From Brachypodius melanocephalos (Eukaryota; Chordata; Aves; Passeriformes; Pycnonotidae): a DNA stretch of 64,000 nucleotides. The stretch spans positions 1,853,624 through 1,917,623 of the forward strand of contig VZSR01002420.1 in NCBI GenBank assembly GCA_013398615.1, read 5' to 3'. The position numbers and the translations under genes are program-made. Shown here one piece after another: positions 26,841 to 39,371 of the stretch. The notes under the pieces are model-generated. The model was given only the letters and a program-made list of their open reading frames with translations. It was not told where the DNA came from and ran no database searches. Within the stretch, counting starts at the first letter, position 1. Each line of letters begins with the position of its first letter.

Positions 26841-29800
26841 TTTCCCTGTCTCATGTTAGTATTAGAAAAGCATGATCTCTAATCATGGAGATTAGGGAAG
26901 GGTTAGCATAAAAAACCTACAGAGAAACTCTTCCAATTGTTCTGTGTAGGAAACAAGACTTAAACGACCTCTGCTAAACACTACCAGGCGTTTTCATCTC
27001 TTCCTCAATTTCATCTTTTTGCTGACTAAAACTCATTCTATCAAACTTGACATTTTCTGAACATTAACATCTATCTGACTTCCATTCAAAAGCTACTAAC
27101 AAATGATGGTTTGTGAGTGCTGATCCCTCCAAGATATCAAATGACTATTTTTTTTCTTGCAAGAATAACATCAATTCTGCCTGTGGTGCTAATGTAAAGA
27201 CATTTTCTATGGTTTTAGCAACAATACAATGTGTCAGCATTGCCATGGAAAGACTGGAAGCTAAACTGTCACCGCCACTCTTTACCCATGAGCTGGATCC
27301 TGTGCTGTGTATGCTGAAATTGGGAGCACACCAGTTGTTAAAAATCCCAAGACTAGCACTGAGATCTACAAACAGGAGCACCATTTCCTAGGGTGAGAGG
27401 AGTTTGCAGACTGGTCTTCAGCTTGCAGATCATCTGCAGCTGCCCTGTGGGAGGACAGTTTTTATAAATAAAATATTTGGGAACAGCGGTAGTTACAGCA
27501 TTATTACAAAGTCCAAAAAAAGATATCAAAGGGCAGTGTTGCCTGTGTTGAACAACAAGTCTGCTGTTTTTTCCTCCCCAAACAGCTGTATACCCCTATA
27601 CTGTGAAAACCAGAATTTTTAAGGTGCTTTAAAACACAATGCAAGACATATTTTTTTTAAAAATGGTGATATTACTTTTGTGTACACATGGAATTAATTT
27701 TACCTACACAATTAGCTATGGTTGCTACCATTTTTATATACTTTGCTAACATGTCTTGAGGCTTTTTCAAGTAACTCAGGAACTGCCTTGACTTCCCACT
27801 GATGTGGGAATAAGTCCAATTCCTATGTGTTTATTGCTGAGGTGGGAAGGACTCAGGTAGGTTCAGGCTTCATGTTCCTCTGCTTAGAAAAATTATAACT
27901 TTAGGATTTGGGTTGTAATATGGCAATGAAAAACCTTCTTCCTCTGCTACTCTTTGTCATATTGAACAGACTCAATTTACTGAAACTTGTGTTTGAATGA
28001 AAATACGAAATAGTTATTGGATAACAGGTTTATATTAGATTTATCATTTACATTGAAAAAAGCGGGATAGACTGGAAACCTGCATAAATGTATGAAAAGA
28101 GATTCACCAAAATACATCACCCAGCCTGAAGAAAATGCCAGCAACACAGAGTTTCTGCCAGACACAGAGGCAGGAGTACAGTGTGATACACAATCTCAGT
28201 TCTTTGTAAACAGAACATTACACTGAGCTGATTGATGTGAAAGGCACAGGTGATCCCAGAGCATGCTTTGGGATTAAATATTACTACCAGACCTGTAGAT
28301 CATTCAGTAAAACCTGGCAGGGGTTTTAATCCTTTAAAGTATTGTTACTGCATCACTGTCCAGACTTTCAGGGAGACAAGTACAAATATCTGGATTGATC
28401 TTGCTTGTTTCTTCCTACACAATGTCATTTTCTTCAATCAGAGACTCTAAAATACAGCTGAGCCTCGATTTTGCATGACTACAAAGCATAAGTGTGGCAG
28501 TAAGTTATGACAGAATTTTATGGCAATCCCTGAGATTTTTAGCATAACACGCCATGAAAGTAGGAGTTATTGAAAGATAACAGTTTTGTAGGCAGGTTTG
28601 AGTCAGCTTTCCCAAAGAATCTCTGGATTTCAGGATGCTAATGGTACCAGTATCTAAAAAAAATTCTGATTTTCTTCTGACATACTAATGTGGAAGTATT
28701 TGGTTCCTAACAGTTATTGTCCACAACTGACCACAACAGCATTGGTCACAGAAGACATTAATCTTTTAAAATTATGTAATTTTATTTATTCATAGGAAAT
28801 GAATACAAAGCTCACAAAAAGAAGTCTCCTGCTGTTTTTGGGATGAATATGTGTGTGACAAGGCTGTCCCTGTGGTTTCAGTGGTGCATTTCTGTAAAAC
28901 AGAGTCACTGTTCTCTCTGTCCTTCTAGCAATCACAAAATCCTCAGAACTAACCTTTCCAAGCAAGCTTCCACTGCAGGTTTGTTTCCTGCACTTATTTC
29001 AGAGCTGAAATAGAAACCATACAGAACATTCCTGGATGACTCTATCTGAGCTATGGGTCAAAGACATCTTGTATTGCTTTGGGTAGGGTGTAGGAATTGG
29101 AGAAGACCTTACCTAGGCATCATCCCTAAAGAGTGTTTTTGTTGTTGTTATTTATTTTTTTAGCAGACTTGTGCCTGTTGTTCCCCTTTCACTTATTATA
29201 TCTTTGGTGTAGTATAGTATACATAATTTAAATAACCAGGGAATCTCTCTGGGCTCAAAACCACCTGCTGGCTTATATTAGCTAATTAATGGTGATTTAT
29301 CCAAGTTACTAATTTGAGTGGAGCTGATTGCCTTTAGGAATTTTGAGAACGTTGTAAGAATTTTGATTATAATTATGCTTATTTGATGGGCAGTCTGCTT
29401 AAAACACTTTAAAAAATTTGCCTGCCAGCTGATTTTTAACTGTGCCAAACGAATGACTCTGTGTTGTTTTTGTTGTTTTCCTACTCGAGATCATGTATTC
29501 AGGTAGTTTGTTTACTCTGATACTCAATTTCATCTTGGTCTGACTCCCTATGATTTTCTCTTTTCTATCAGGGTTTATTTGCCTAGCTTTGAAACAATGA
29601 CTGCTTGAAAAATAGTCCTGATCTTGAACTTGCGGAGCTTAATCATTTTCACAAAAACTAATATAGCAGATTCATTTTAGCCAAACTTCTCTGTCATGCT
29701 GACCTGATTCCCAGGGCCTGAAAGTGTGAATTTAATGGTGGTACAATGTCTGAGGTAAGAATATAATAGAAATCTCTCAGCAGTATATCTATTGGATCAG

Positions 29801-31180
29801 TGTAATTTCTTTTTTCTCTACTGGTCTCAATGTCTCTTAAGGCAATCTAGTCTGCAGACAGCAAAGGAGACCAGCCTTCTCTTTTATTGTGATCCCAATG
29901 CTACTTATCCTAAACAAAGAATCAAGCCCCTCGATAGTGTAGGCAGTAGACACAAGCACATAATCCTAGAGGAAAATTTACTCTATTAAAAAAACTTCTT
30001 TTGCTGTGAATTCAAGAGGATGCTACTTGGAGGTCTATTCTGAAGAATAGAAGACAAAGTTACTACAGCTTAGCTGTATTAGTATTGCTTTTTAACATTA
30101 GGGATAAGGATGTTTTTATTTTAATAATTTTCAGATACTAGAAATGAGAATTATACACCATATTCTCTGGTGGTAGATATGTTCCCTTCCAGTACACATT
30201 TGTAGATGAAAATTTAACAGAGCTAAAAGACTTCCCCAAACTGAAACAGCTGTTTCCAATGTAACTCAAGCATGATAAATTCTACTTCTGGTGGATTTAC
30301 TGTCATAAAAATATTCTTATTGTGCAAATTCCTCCCACAGAAACTTCTTTGATAAAGGAAACTTCGGATATGACCCAGCATAACTGTGCTCTCACAGGTT
30401 CTTCTTTATACAAAGCTTTCTGTCAAAGTCTTGTCTGCTACTGAGGAGGTGGAGGAAATCGTAGACAAGTTTCCTAAAAGTCTCAATTAATTTTATATGA
30501 GAAAGTATATGAAAAGCTATAATTTATGGACAGTGTCTTTAAAACTGGATTGCTCCATTTAAGCATTTAATTCCACATCTTTGACTGAAATCCAAGAGGT
30601 GCCAGATAATAAGGAATGGTCCTGGAATAATACTGCTGTTCAGAATCAGAATCACCTGTATCGGGATGGATCATTTTGATCAGACAATTTTTTAACATGC
30701 ACTTTCAAAACTTCCAAAATCACACACATTTCCTTCCCTCCCTAGGCTTCTTATAAATAAAGTGTATATTTCTATTGGGAGTTCTGGGTAATCAACATCT
30801 CAAACTGCTTTAAATATTTAGGTATGGTTTTCACTGCCTAATTCTAAACAGCCAGTATTAAACAGATACGACCTTAGGTTTCAGTGAGCTTTTTCCTTGA
30901 ATAATGAAAGATTAAGAGTGTCATTAATGAATAGCTGTGCTTTTCTGTGATTATTTAAGAAACAAGAGAAAAAGAAGCATCAGAGAGAAAAGGTGAGTCA
31001 ATATTTGCAAAGCAAATCAGTGGTATGGAGCTAAATAAATTCCTAAATCATAGTGCACAACCTCAGTGCCTTATCCTCTCCAGATATTACTCTCCATGTG
31101 CTTTTCTAGTATGAGTCCTTCTTGTGGTCATAAATGTTGCTTACTACGAAAACCAGACTTTTGTCCAATTTAGGCTGCTC

Positions 31181-31186
31181 TTTATT
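31181..31186 (-). terminator. Canonical poly(A) signal AATAAA downstream of the unassigned ORF
   Basis: AATAAA on the minus strand lies about 122 bases beyond the stop codon at 31308. Such hexamers are frequent in AT-rich DNA, so this is weak support only. Confidence 0.2.
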
Positions 31187-31307
31187 GTTATGCTTTTCCT
31201 CTCTGAATAGCGTTCAATGAAATAAAGCAAAGACAGAGTAATTTTTATCCTGTTCATTCATTAAAAATTACCTTTCAGTTTAGTAAAATGGAGACAAAGG
31301 ACAGGTG

Positions 31308-31688
31308 CTACAGTTCACTTCTGCAGCTGAACTTGTTCCGCCAGATCACAGTAAAAGCTATGAGGCTTTTGTTGTCTTCCACAGCAAAATAACTACAGCT
31401 ACTGTTAGTTTTTTCACACAAAAAACACACCTTTTTTGGCAGTGAAGACAAAGCCAACTCTCCCTCCAGTTCCTCTACAGTCTTTGATCTCTTAATTCCC
31501 ATTTCTCCTTCCCCTTGATGTTCCGGTCTCTCTGATCTCTGTTCATCACTACCATATATGTCCGTATAATCTCCCACCCGTAATAACTTTAGGACAACCA
31601 GAACCTCCTCCTTCATTTCTGGCAGACATGCTTTTCTTTGGAAATAAAAATCTACGCAATCTTGCAGTTTCATTTTAGACCAGCTCAT
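31308..31688 (-). other. Unassigned 126-codon ORF, possible gene or terminal exon
   Basis: I do not recognise this product. The ORF opens MSWSKMKLQDCVDFY and is hydrophilic, rich in Glu and Lys, with a charged centre (SDEQRSERPEHQGEGE) and a C-terminal part with several cysteines. It has no signal peptide or membrane segment. A canonical AATAAA on the minus strand lies at 31181-31186, about 122 bases past the stop. The ORF holds several CpGs, unusual for this AT-rich neighbourhood. A stop codon lies eight codons upstream of the ATG in frame. Against it, one ORF of this length is about what chance would give in 64 kb of such composition. It could be a lineage-specific gene, a decayed retrocopy, or a terminal exon joined by splicing. 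Confidence 0.2.
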
Positions 31689-33460
31689 CAGTGATGTTTT
31701 GATTACGTTTGCTCAAATTCAGTGAGCAAGTCAGTGAATCACATCTATGAACACCAGACATCAAGATTTTATATTAATGAAAAATACGTAAAAGAAAATC
31801 CAAGAGACTTTTTGTCATGTCATTTCATATTAAAAGTATTGTCTGACTTTGCTGAATTGCTGGTTGTAAATATGTGAATATGTGAGTTTTGCTCAATGTG
31901 TTGATAACATAATGCTCCCTTTTAATTTTTGAGCAGCTTTTTGATGTGTTTACCTAATATGTGTCCAAGAAAAAAAAAAGACTAACCTTTCAGTAACTAA
32001 ATGAATTAGCTAAACTTGAAAAAAAATGATATATATGAAGTGTTTGCCACAACCATGTACTTAAAAAAAAGAAAGTATAAATGACATACAATACCCTCAA
32101 AATCTGCTGCATCCAACATTCTGAAAAGCAATTGATTGAAGATACATGGCATTGTGATATCTAGCAAATGCATACCCATTAGTACTTCCTATTTTTAAGC
32201 AAGCAGTTCTCCCAATTCCTCCACCTCGAAAATGATTATTCTGACTAATCAAATGAAATACTGTTTACCTGAAGAGACACTACAGCATTACATGATCTTC
32301 ATATTACTAAGCCTCTTCTTCACAGCTGGTAAAAACAAATAGAGCTTAAATTCAAATCTCTAAGCAAGGGATGAACCAAACTTCCCCTCTGTAGAATGTA
32401 CTTTACTTAGACTCTATTCACATGGAAAACATCTAGGACTGCTTGGTATTTTGAACACACTGTATTTTTCACAAATTAACTGTGCAGCTTTGGACTTATT
32501 AATCATTATTTTAAAAAAATACTTTCTTGTGAAAAAATGCCCTTTAATGCCCTTTACCTCATAGGTACTGTCTTGTGCAATGTACTTATTAAAAAGAGCA
32601 CATCCCTGTAGCCCAGAGGGCTGACAGCTCCCTCCAAAGCTGTGCTGCTGCTCTGAGCTAACCTCCAGGGGCTACTCGAGAGTGATGCAGCCTTCATCCC
32701 CCCCTACAGAGTCTGAACAGATCATGCCTACAACAGTCTCAACCTCAGCTACCCTGAGAAATGCTTTTCCTAAGGTGGTTACTGAAATCCCCTTCTGGTA
32801 GAGAGGCAGTTTGGCTGAGCAGAGAAGGAAAAAAAATCACCTATCATTTTCAAAAAATTTCAAACAATTTTATGAAAGAATAAGAGCACGGATTCAGTGC
32901 AACTGAGGGCTTTTTTCTCCTGCTCAGACACAGGTAACATTTGTTTCCATTATATCACTCATCCGTGACTTTTTATCTCACATGATGAAAATATAACAAA
33001 GAAATAAAACTGCCAAACTCTGAGCCTTATGACTGAGACAGGGAATGCTTGCAGACAGCACTGAAGAACAAAAAAAGCACTGAACAAATGCAGTTCAAAA
33101 AGACTGATCATATCCTGAGGTACAGCTAGGGCTTTTTTGTTATTGCCTGTTAAAAATGGCATAAAATCTTTAGAGATTTTTTCCTCCAAAGATGATATTT
33201 CTCTAGTTTACTAGATACACTGTTTTGCTTTGCATGAACACCCTCTTTGACATTAAGTTCAGCCTTCAGGCTAGCGTCGCTTATCTCTGTTTCCAAAAAT
33301 CCTCATATTTGATTGTCACATTTATTAAGTCAGACTCTGAAAAAACTTCCATCAATCTGTAGCCCTTTTCTCTTTCTCTTCTTCCCCCAAAATGTAAGCA
33401 AATAATTTAAATGCTTGTAGGAAACTGCAAAAATTATAGACACCGTTTAACCATAAGGCA

Positions 33461-33490
33461 TTGCACACAATTTGCACACATTGCACACAA
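33461..33490. repeat. Short tandem array of ttgcacaca
   Basis: Three near-identical units built on 'ttgcacaca' lie in a row, followed by a degraded 'aactca'. This is a short minisatellite-like duplication with no visible gene context. Confidence 0.85.
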
Positions 33491-34974
33491 ACTCATTTTT
33501 CAAACAGTTGTCTGAATTTCAAATCTATAAATATTTGCAATTTCTAGAGGCCAAAAGACATGGAAAAATACTCAAATATTTAATATCTTACAATATACAC
33601 CCCACGCCCCAATTTTCTATTTGCTTGATTTCCCGTGAAAAGCCCTTTCTTGGGTTATAGATTCCTTAATATTGAGTAGAGGAAGAAAACACTACAGACC
33701 AAATAAAATTTCTGTCAAATCCATCTTACTTGTTAATTACCTATGGATAACCTTGAGTTTACATGGAAACATTTTTAAATTGAAAAAATAAAATTTAGTG
33801 AACACCATACTGTATGGGAAGACTTGGCAACAAAAGAAACAATCTCATGAGTGCACACAAAATGTTAAATGAGAAAATGGATCTCTTGGCTGGCCCCAGC
33901 TAGTGGGGAAACAGGCTGATAAAATGTATCAGTCTGCACATGGTCACTTTTGAATGCTAATTACCAGAGGTTCTAAGACTCCATCATGGGAAGAGGTGAA
34001 ATGGTCCTGGGCTGGAAAGTGGAGATGAAAAAGGCTGGTTTGTTATTTTAGCCAGAGAGAGAACAGGCAATGGAAGGAGGGAGGAGTCTAAACTGCAGCT
34101 GTGAGCTTTGCTCCAATAAGTGGATTTCACTCTCAGTCTTCCTAGCCCTCCCTCACATTAACCTTGAAGAGGAAGCTGATTCCAGGCTTTCCAATAACCT
34201 GCAAAAATGAATATTGTTGCCATCAGAATTAATGTAATAGAAAAATTTGATACATTGGTAGCCTTGGAATGGTTTCTGCAGAGGAGGAGCATGGATAAGA
34301 AGAAAAGAAAGAGCTGGAGAACTTCCAGAAAGGAAAGGATGAGGGGATGAACTGGGGCAGGCAAGGAATATCTTTCAATATCCTTAAGCCAAGAAGTATT
34401 TTGGAAAGCTGTTTCACAAAAAAACCAACTTCTTAAAGCTGACTTCACAGATGGGCATACTGGGACACACAGAAATGAAATTTATTACCCACCCTTTTTT
34501 AGCAAATGAGTCTTTATTGCCAAATAAAATGCAGTTTTTTGTACACAGAAAATCATTCCTTTTTATCTTTTCTAAGCCATGAGATCCTGTCATGGGCATT
34601 TCACAGGCTTATCTCCAGAATTACAACATGTTGGGAATGCTGCTGCCTGTATTCTGATATGAATGTCAAATATATATATAAATCATCCTCATCATAATGA
34701 CAACTCATAAACCACTGAAAAGAAGTTCCTATAATGTTGTAAAGTTTTTCCCAGTGGCTAATCAGAAGCATCCTTCCACATTAACTGCAATTTTTCAGTC
34801 CACTACATTTAGTTCAACCTATCACGGACAAAGAGAAAAGATCATTATTTATTTTACGCCCCTCTTCAAATTCTGCAAAGCTCACACCTGCGGTTTTGTT
34901 CTTCCCTGAGTCTCTTCTATAGACACAGAAGTTCAAATCTACCATAAAATCAATATTTTCTTTTGGTCATGATT

Positions 34975-36380
34975 TTTAGCTCCTTTTTATCCTTCCTGCA
35001 CCTTCTCCAGCTGTTCTGCATACTCCATAAGGCACGAAACCCAGCACTGCTATGATACTAAGCTGAGACCTTACTGATGTTGAGTAGAGCAGAAGGATTA
35101 CTTGAGGAGCCATCATTTTTTAATATCCCAGGAAGATGTCTACAGATTTCACAACAGCTGAACACTGTTCACTCAGGTTCAGCTTGTGATTTACTGCTAG
35201 TCCTGATTTTTTCCCACCCTCTACAGAAGTGGTACTTGCTCCCTTTTTGTAATTCTGCCTTTGATTACTCCTGATTATGTACACTCACATAAACACACAC
35301 ATCAGGTTGAAAACATTACGTGTGTTTCTCAGTTTGCCAAGATCCTTTAGAACTGCACCACCATGAACAGAATGCTTCTGTTCCTTTCCTAGTTTGTGTT
35401 CTCCTCCAAGGCAAAGCATACTTACTATTCCAGTCTCCAGATAAGGAATGGAAATACAACCTAGTAGAGACTCAGATCCTTGTAGAATAGCAAGCTAAAC
35501 AGCTTTCCATTTCTTACAACAGCCACAGATAGCTTTTATTTGGCAGAGGTTTTTTAAAATAATAATTATTCACCCACTTGATACTAGATTCATGCAGTTC
35601 AGGCTTTCTTTCTTGCTTATAAATGTTGCATATAACACTATATCAAAAGCTCCAGACAGATTATATCAGACATATTCTCCTTATTTTAACTATTTTACCT
35701 GGAAGTTCTGTAGTTTGGTAATTATTTTGGTGTGACACAATTAGCATTAGCAAACCCATTTTGGCTGTTGCAGATTTACTTTTTTTCTTCTAGATGGCTA
35801 TTAAACATCTGGTTGTAGGTGCTGGTATGTTTCCAAGACTGGATCTTAAGTTGATCTATCTGAAGTTCCATGGTGGCCTCTCCTTTTTCCCTTTCTAAAA
35901 ACAGGCAAAAGGTTTGCCTTTTTCCACTGTTCTGGAACCCGACTTGAACTGCATCAGTTTTCACAAATGGCTAATGACCTCGAGATTGCTCCAGCCAGTT
36001 TTTTAAGGGTTGTAGGATCAAGTTTCTGCAGCCCATCTGATTTGTACTCTCCTCTAAGTACTCTCTAGCCTACTTTCTCCTGTTCTAGCCTAGGACCTTG
36101 CTGATTTTTTTTTTTTTCATGTAGCACACATAAACTCTGTTTGCCACATGATCCCAGCTGACCTTTTCAGTGAAGACTAAAGCCAAAAAAGCATTAAAGC
36201 ACACCGGCCTCCCCTATGTCATCTATTAAGAGTTTCTCCCCTCTGTCATAGAGCAGACTAATGCTGTCCTTGATCTTCCACAGGCTAATAATGTACTCAT
36301 AGTTTGTTATCATTGATGGCCCTTGTTACCTGTATCTCTACCACAGCTACTCTTATATTTTATCAGAACATAAATCTTTT
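34975..36380 (-). mobile_element. Ancient CR1-type LINE relic, minus orientation, about 1.4 kb
   Basis: Read on the plus strand, the inverted CR1 text runs almost continuously. Landmarks are 'accttactgatgttgagtag' (near 35070), 'gttcactcaggttcagcttg' (35168), 'tttgccaagatcctttagaa' (35333), 'actatatcaaaagctccaga' (35638), 'cactgttctggaacccgact' (35925), 'aatggctaatgacctcgaga' (35966), 'cagtgaagactaaagccaaa' (36170) and 'actaatgctgtccttgatct' (36258). The order matches the reverse complement of CR1 ORF2 to its 3' region. All frames are broken. It is the longest repeat in the window and of the deeply diverged class. The right border is uncertain. Confidence 0.78.
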
Positions 36381-38519
36381 CTCCTCTGCCACATATTCTA
36401 CTTTCTCCATCCTTTTCTTCATTCTGTGTAATTAAAAAATCCCAAACACTGTTATATTGATATATGAAAGGAGATGTACTACTTGAATGCACCAAAACAT
36501 ACACGTCTGCCTGAAAAATATCCTGATGTTATGAATTTTTCAGTATTAGCAGGAATAGAGGTGCTATATAAACAATGCTTTAACCATTTATTGATGGGTG
36601 CTTTAACAACATCTGACTCTGCTAAAATCACAACCAGATGTCTAGAAACTCGATGTTGCACCACTGCCAGTATCAGAGACTTGAGTTTAGGGATAAAAAT
36701 TGGTGCTGACAAACAAATTCACTGGAAAGGAAATAATATCAAAATTAAACATATCTCAGCACTGGACTTTTGGCATGTTTCTTAGTACAGCTACTGAGAG
36801 GTGGGTATAACAGAAGCAGTTCCCCCAGGGTCTGGCAACAGTGAGGGCACCATCTGGGTTCTGTGGTCTCAGAAAGTGCAAGGGGAAGGGGAGGGAAAAC
36901 TCAGGAAGGGGGATGAGAGGGAAATATTACGAAAGGAGATGACTGCCATGGCAAGTGAGAATAAGAGAAAGGGGAAAAACAAATGTTTTCCTTTGGGGGC
37001 CTAAGAACTCCTGGTATCTCTGTCCTTCAAATGTGAAATTCATTACTTAAATCCTATTTTTTTTTCCTTCTCCAACTTGCATCTAAAAGTAAACAACAAG
37101 CAAACGAGCACTAATTAAAGGTTAGCCTTTTAAATCTTATTTAAATCTTTTGACTGAGCTATTTCTAAAATAAGAGTCCATGTTTGACCCTCACTGCAGT
37201 GAGACTATATGGGCAGGGATTATTCACATGAATAAGAATCATAAATGTATTTTCTAATACACTTGCACAGAAAAAAAAAAAAAAGGTCCATTTTTCTGCA
37301 TGTTTCATGGATGCAATTTGAAACAATGAAGAAAAGGCTTCAAAAAGGATCTTATTTCTGTTTATCTCAAGTTGGAAAGAAAACAAATTAATAATTTGCA
37401 AAGCAATAAGAATTCAACCTTGAAATGCCTCTGGTCATCAATTGTTGCAAGAAAGGAAAAACAAAATGCAAAAGGAACATGGGGATTACATTTAAAAATC
37501 AAGAAAAGAACAGCTTCTATACAGAAGAAATGTTTGCTTTATACTCTGCACAGATGCTGTACAAGCAAAATTCTCAGTATATTAATATAAACTGTCTGAA
37601 AAAATTCGACCCGATTCCATAAGACCAGCAAAAACAAAACAAAGGGAAGCATGACGTTTATGGTTTTTTTTCTCTAGCACAACCATGCAAGCTGAGCTGT
37701 GAAACTGTGATGGAAATATTAGAGCTGTTGTGCCTGAAAAAACGCAGTGATCATTTCATTCTTCCTGTCTTTTAATGCTCCAGGGTTTTGGAGACGAATA
37801 GGAGCAATAAGTTCACTTTGCAGAATTAATGCTGTAATTCTTTATCATAAGAGCAGAGCATTACCTCAATCTGATTTTTCTACAAAATGGTTCAAAGTCT
37901 ATTTTTAATGATGGCCCTAATTTGTTAACACCTTTTAAATTATTAATCCCCTTTATATTCAAGTAGTTATTGCATGTCATAACAATGTATCTATGCAGGG
38001 AAATTTAATAGTATTTTCTGCATGTCAAGAAAAGGCTTGTTCTGCAAAATGCTATTAAAACTGATAATGAGCTAAATATTTGCCATAGCAAACACTGAAA
38101 TTACTATATCAATCAACTTTGGGTTCTCTTATTCAATAAACAAAATTTAACCTATTAACTTTGCCTAATTTTAGGCAGGAAAAAGCTTGTTTTCAGGCAT
38201 ATCTTGCCCTTGACTTCATATCTTTATCATCTGATAACTACATTTTCTTGGCCAATTAAGCCATTGTTTTGAATCAAATGTAGCAATATAAGCCTTTTAT
38301 TCTGTCTTGAATGCAACTATATTACTGGATCCTGAATATGATTTTCTCCCAGCAAATTTAGACTACATTTTAAAGCTCATATATATCACAGGAAGATGAT
38401 AAGCTATGTTCCTGAAGACACCTTTCACATTAAAGAAAAAAAAAGAGGATTTATGAGTAAGTCAAAGGGTAAAATAAAACCTTATACTGCAAATCTCTTA
38501 ACTCTTCAGATCTCCCCAG
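36381..38519. other. AT-rich non-coding stretch
   Basis: No gene was recognised. The interval 36800-37010 is a purine-rich plus-strand stretch of unknown origin. The interval 37770-38110 has the mixed, homeobox-site-rich style of a conserved non-coding element (TTAATGATGGCC, GTTAAC, AATTATTAATCC), which cannot be proven from one sequence. Confidence 0.5.
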
Positions 38520-39110
38520 ATCTGTTTACGTGGCAGGACGCCTGTGTTAATATTTTCAGGAAAAACCTCCAAAAATACAAAAACCTGCACACACGCATCA
38601 CCGCTGACAGGCACGCCAAGGAGAGCATCCTCTTTCATGAGCATCTGAAGCATAAATCTGAATGCTGATTGAATATCTAACACCCCATTCAGTGACAAAA
38701 AAAGAGGCAGGCTCCATCTCCTGTGCCGGGCACACAGGACCTGCAGTGGTTTATTACATAAGCTGGAAGCCTCGACTCGGCAGCGTGCGCTGCTGGGTGA
38801 TGCTGCTGCTCATGCATAAGTGGCTACGCTCACCCGCTCGTCGCCTCTGTCACAGCAAATTGTTGTGCGATCAAGAGGGATCAAAGCGCACCCTCTAGAG
38901 GCTAAACACAAGCCCCGACCCCGCACGGCACCCACGCTCCCCTGCCCGCACCCCGGGGCTCTCTCTGCCTCCACGGCACCTCTTGCAAACAAAATGACCA
39001 CAGTCGGTCGTGAGAGGGCATTAAAAATATCAGCTATGCGTTGGTGTCTCGGTGTAAAATGCTAGAAGGGAAGAAGTGTTCTTTTTTTGCAAGTGCACCC
39101 TGCATAGCAT
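38520..39110. promoter_or_regulatory. Isolated CpG-rich block (candidate CpG island)
   Basis: By eye there are about 19 CpGs in roughly 250 bases at 38770-39015, with more on both sides, in an otherwise CpG-poor AT-rich region. It contains CTCATGCATAAG (POU-like) at 38809-38820, AAATTGTTGTG (SOX-like), GATCAAAG (TCF/LEF-like) at about 38880, and CCCCGGGG-type runs. No long ORF or recognised exon lies within it. It could be an orphan CpG island, an enhancer or the promoter of an unannotated non-coding RNA. Confidence 0.5.
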
Positions 39111-39163
39111 CGCTGTCCAGGACTGTAGGGTGGTGGAAATTAATTGAAGAATGAGGGGTTGGT

Positions 39164-39165
<2 letters not shown>

Positions 39166-39214
<49 letters not shown>
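39166..39214. repeat. Homopolymer T run, 49 bases
   Basis: An uninterrupted run of 49 T residues lies between the CpG-rich block and a CR1 element. CR1 does not end in poly(A), so this is unlikely to be that element's tail. It may be an expanded slippage tract, and its length in an assembly is unreliable. Confidence 0.97.
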
Positions 39215-39217
<3 letters not shown>

Positions 39218-39371
39218 TGCTGCCTACAGTAAGGGTCATGCCCTGCTCAGACTGGACTCCATCATGCAGCTCATCACAACATCAAGGAAATGTAGAGGAA
39301 GCAAAGTGCAGCCAAAAGACATGGTCCGCCAGTTTCATGGAAAAGGGTGGATGTACTAAATCCAATAATCA

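Larger units (their letters stand above)
26841..34974. other. AT-rich non-coding stretch with one unassigned ORF
   Basis: This is mostly featureless AT-rich DNA. It includes a motif-dense block at 29270-29530 and the 126-codon minus-strand ORF at 31308-31688, both treated in the findings, plus a short ttgcacaca array. The interval 32590-32800 is GC-richer and repeat-like, but I could not name a family. Confidence 0.5.
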
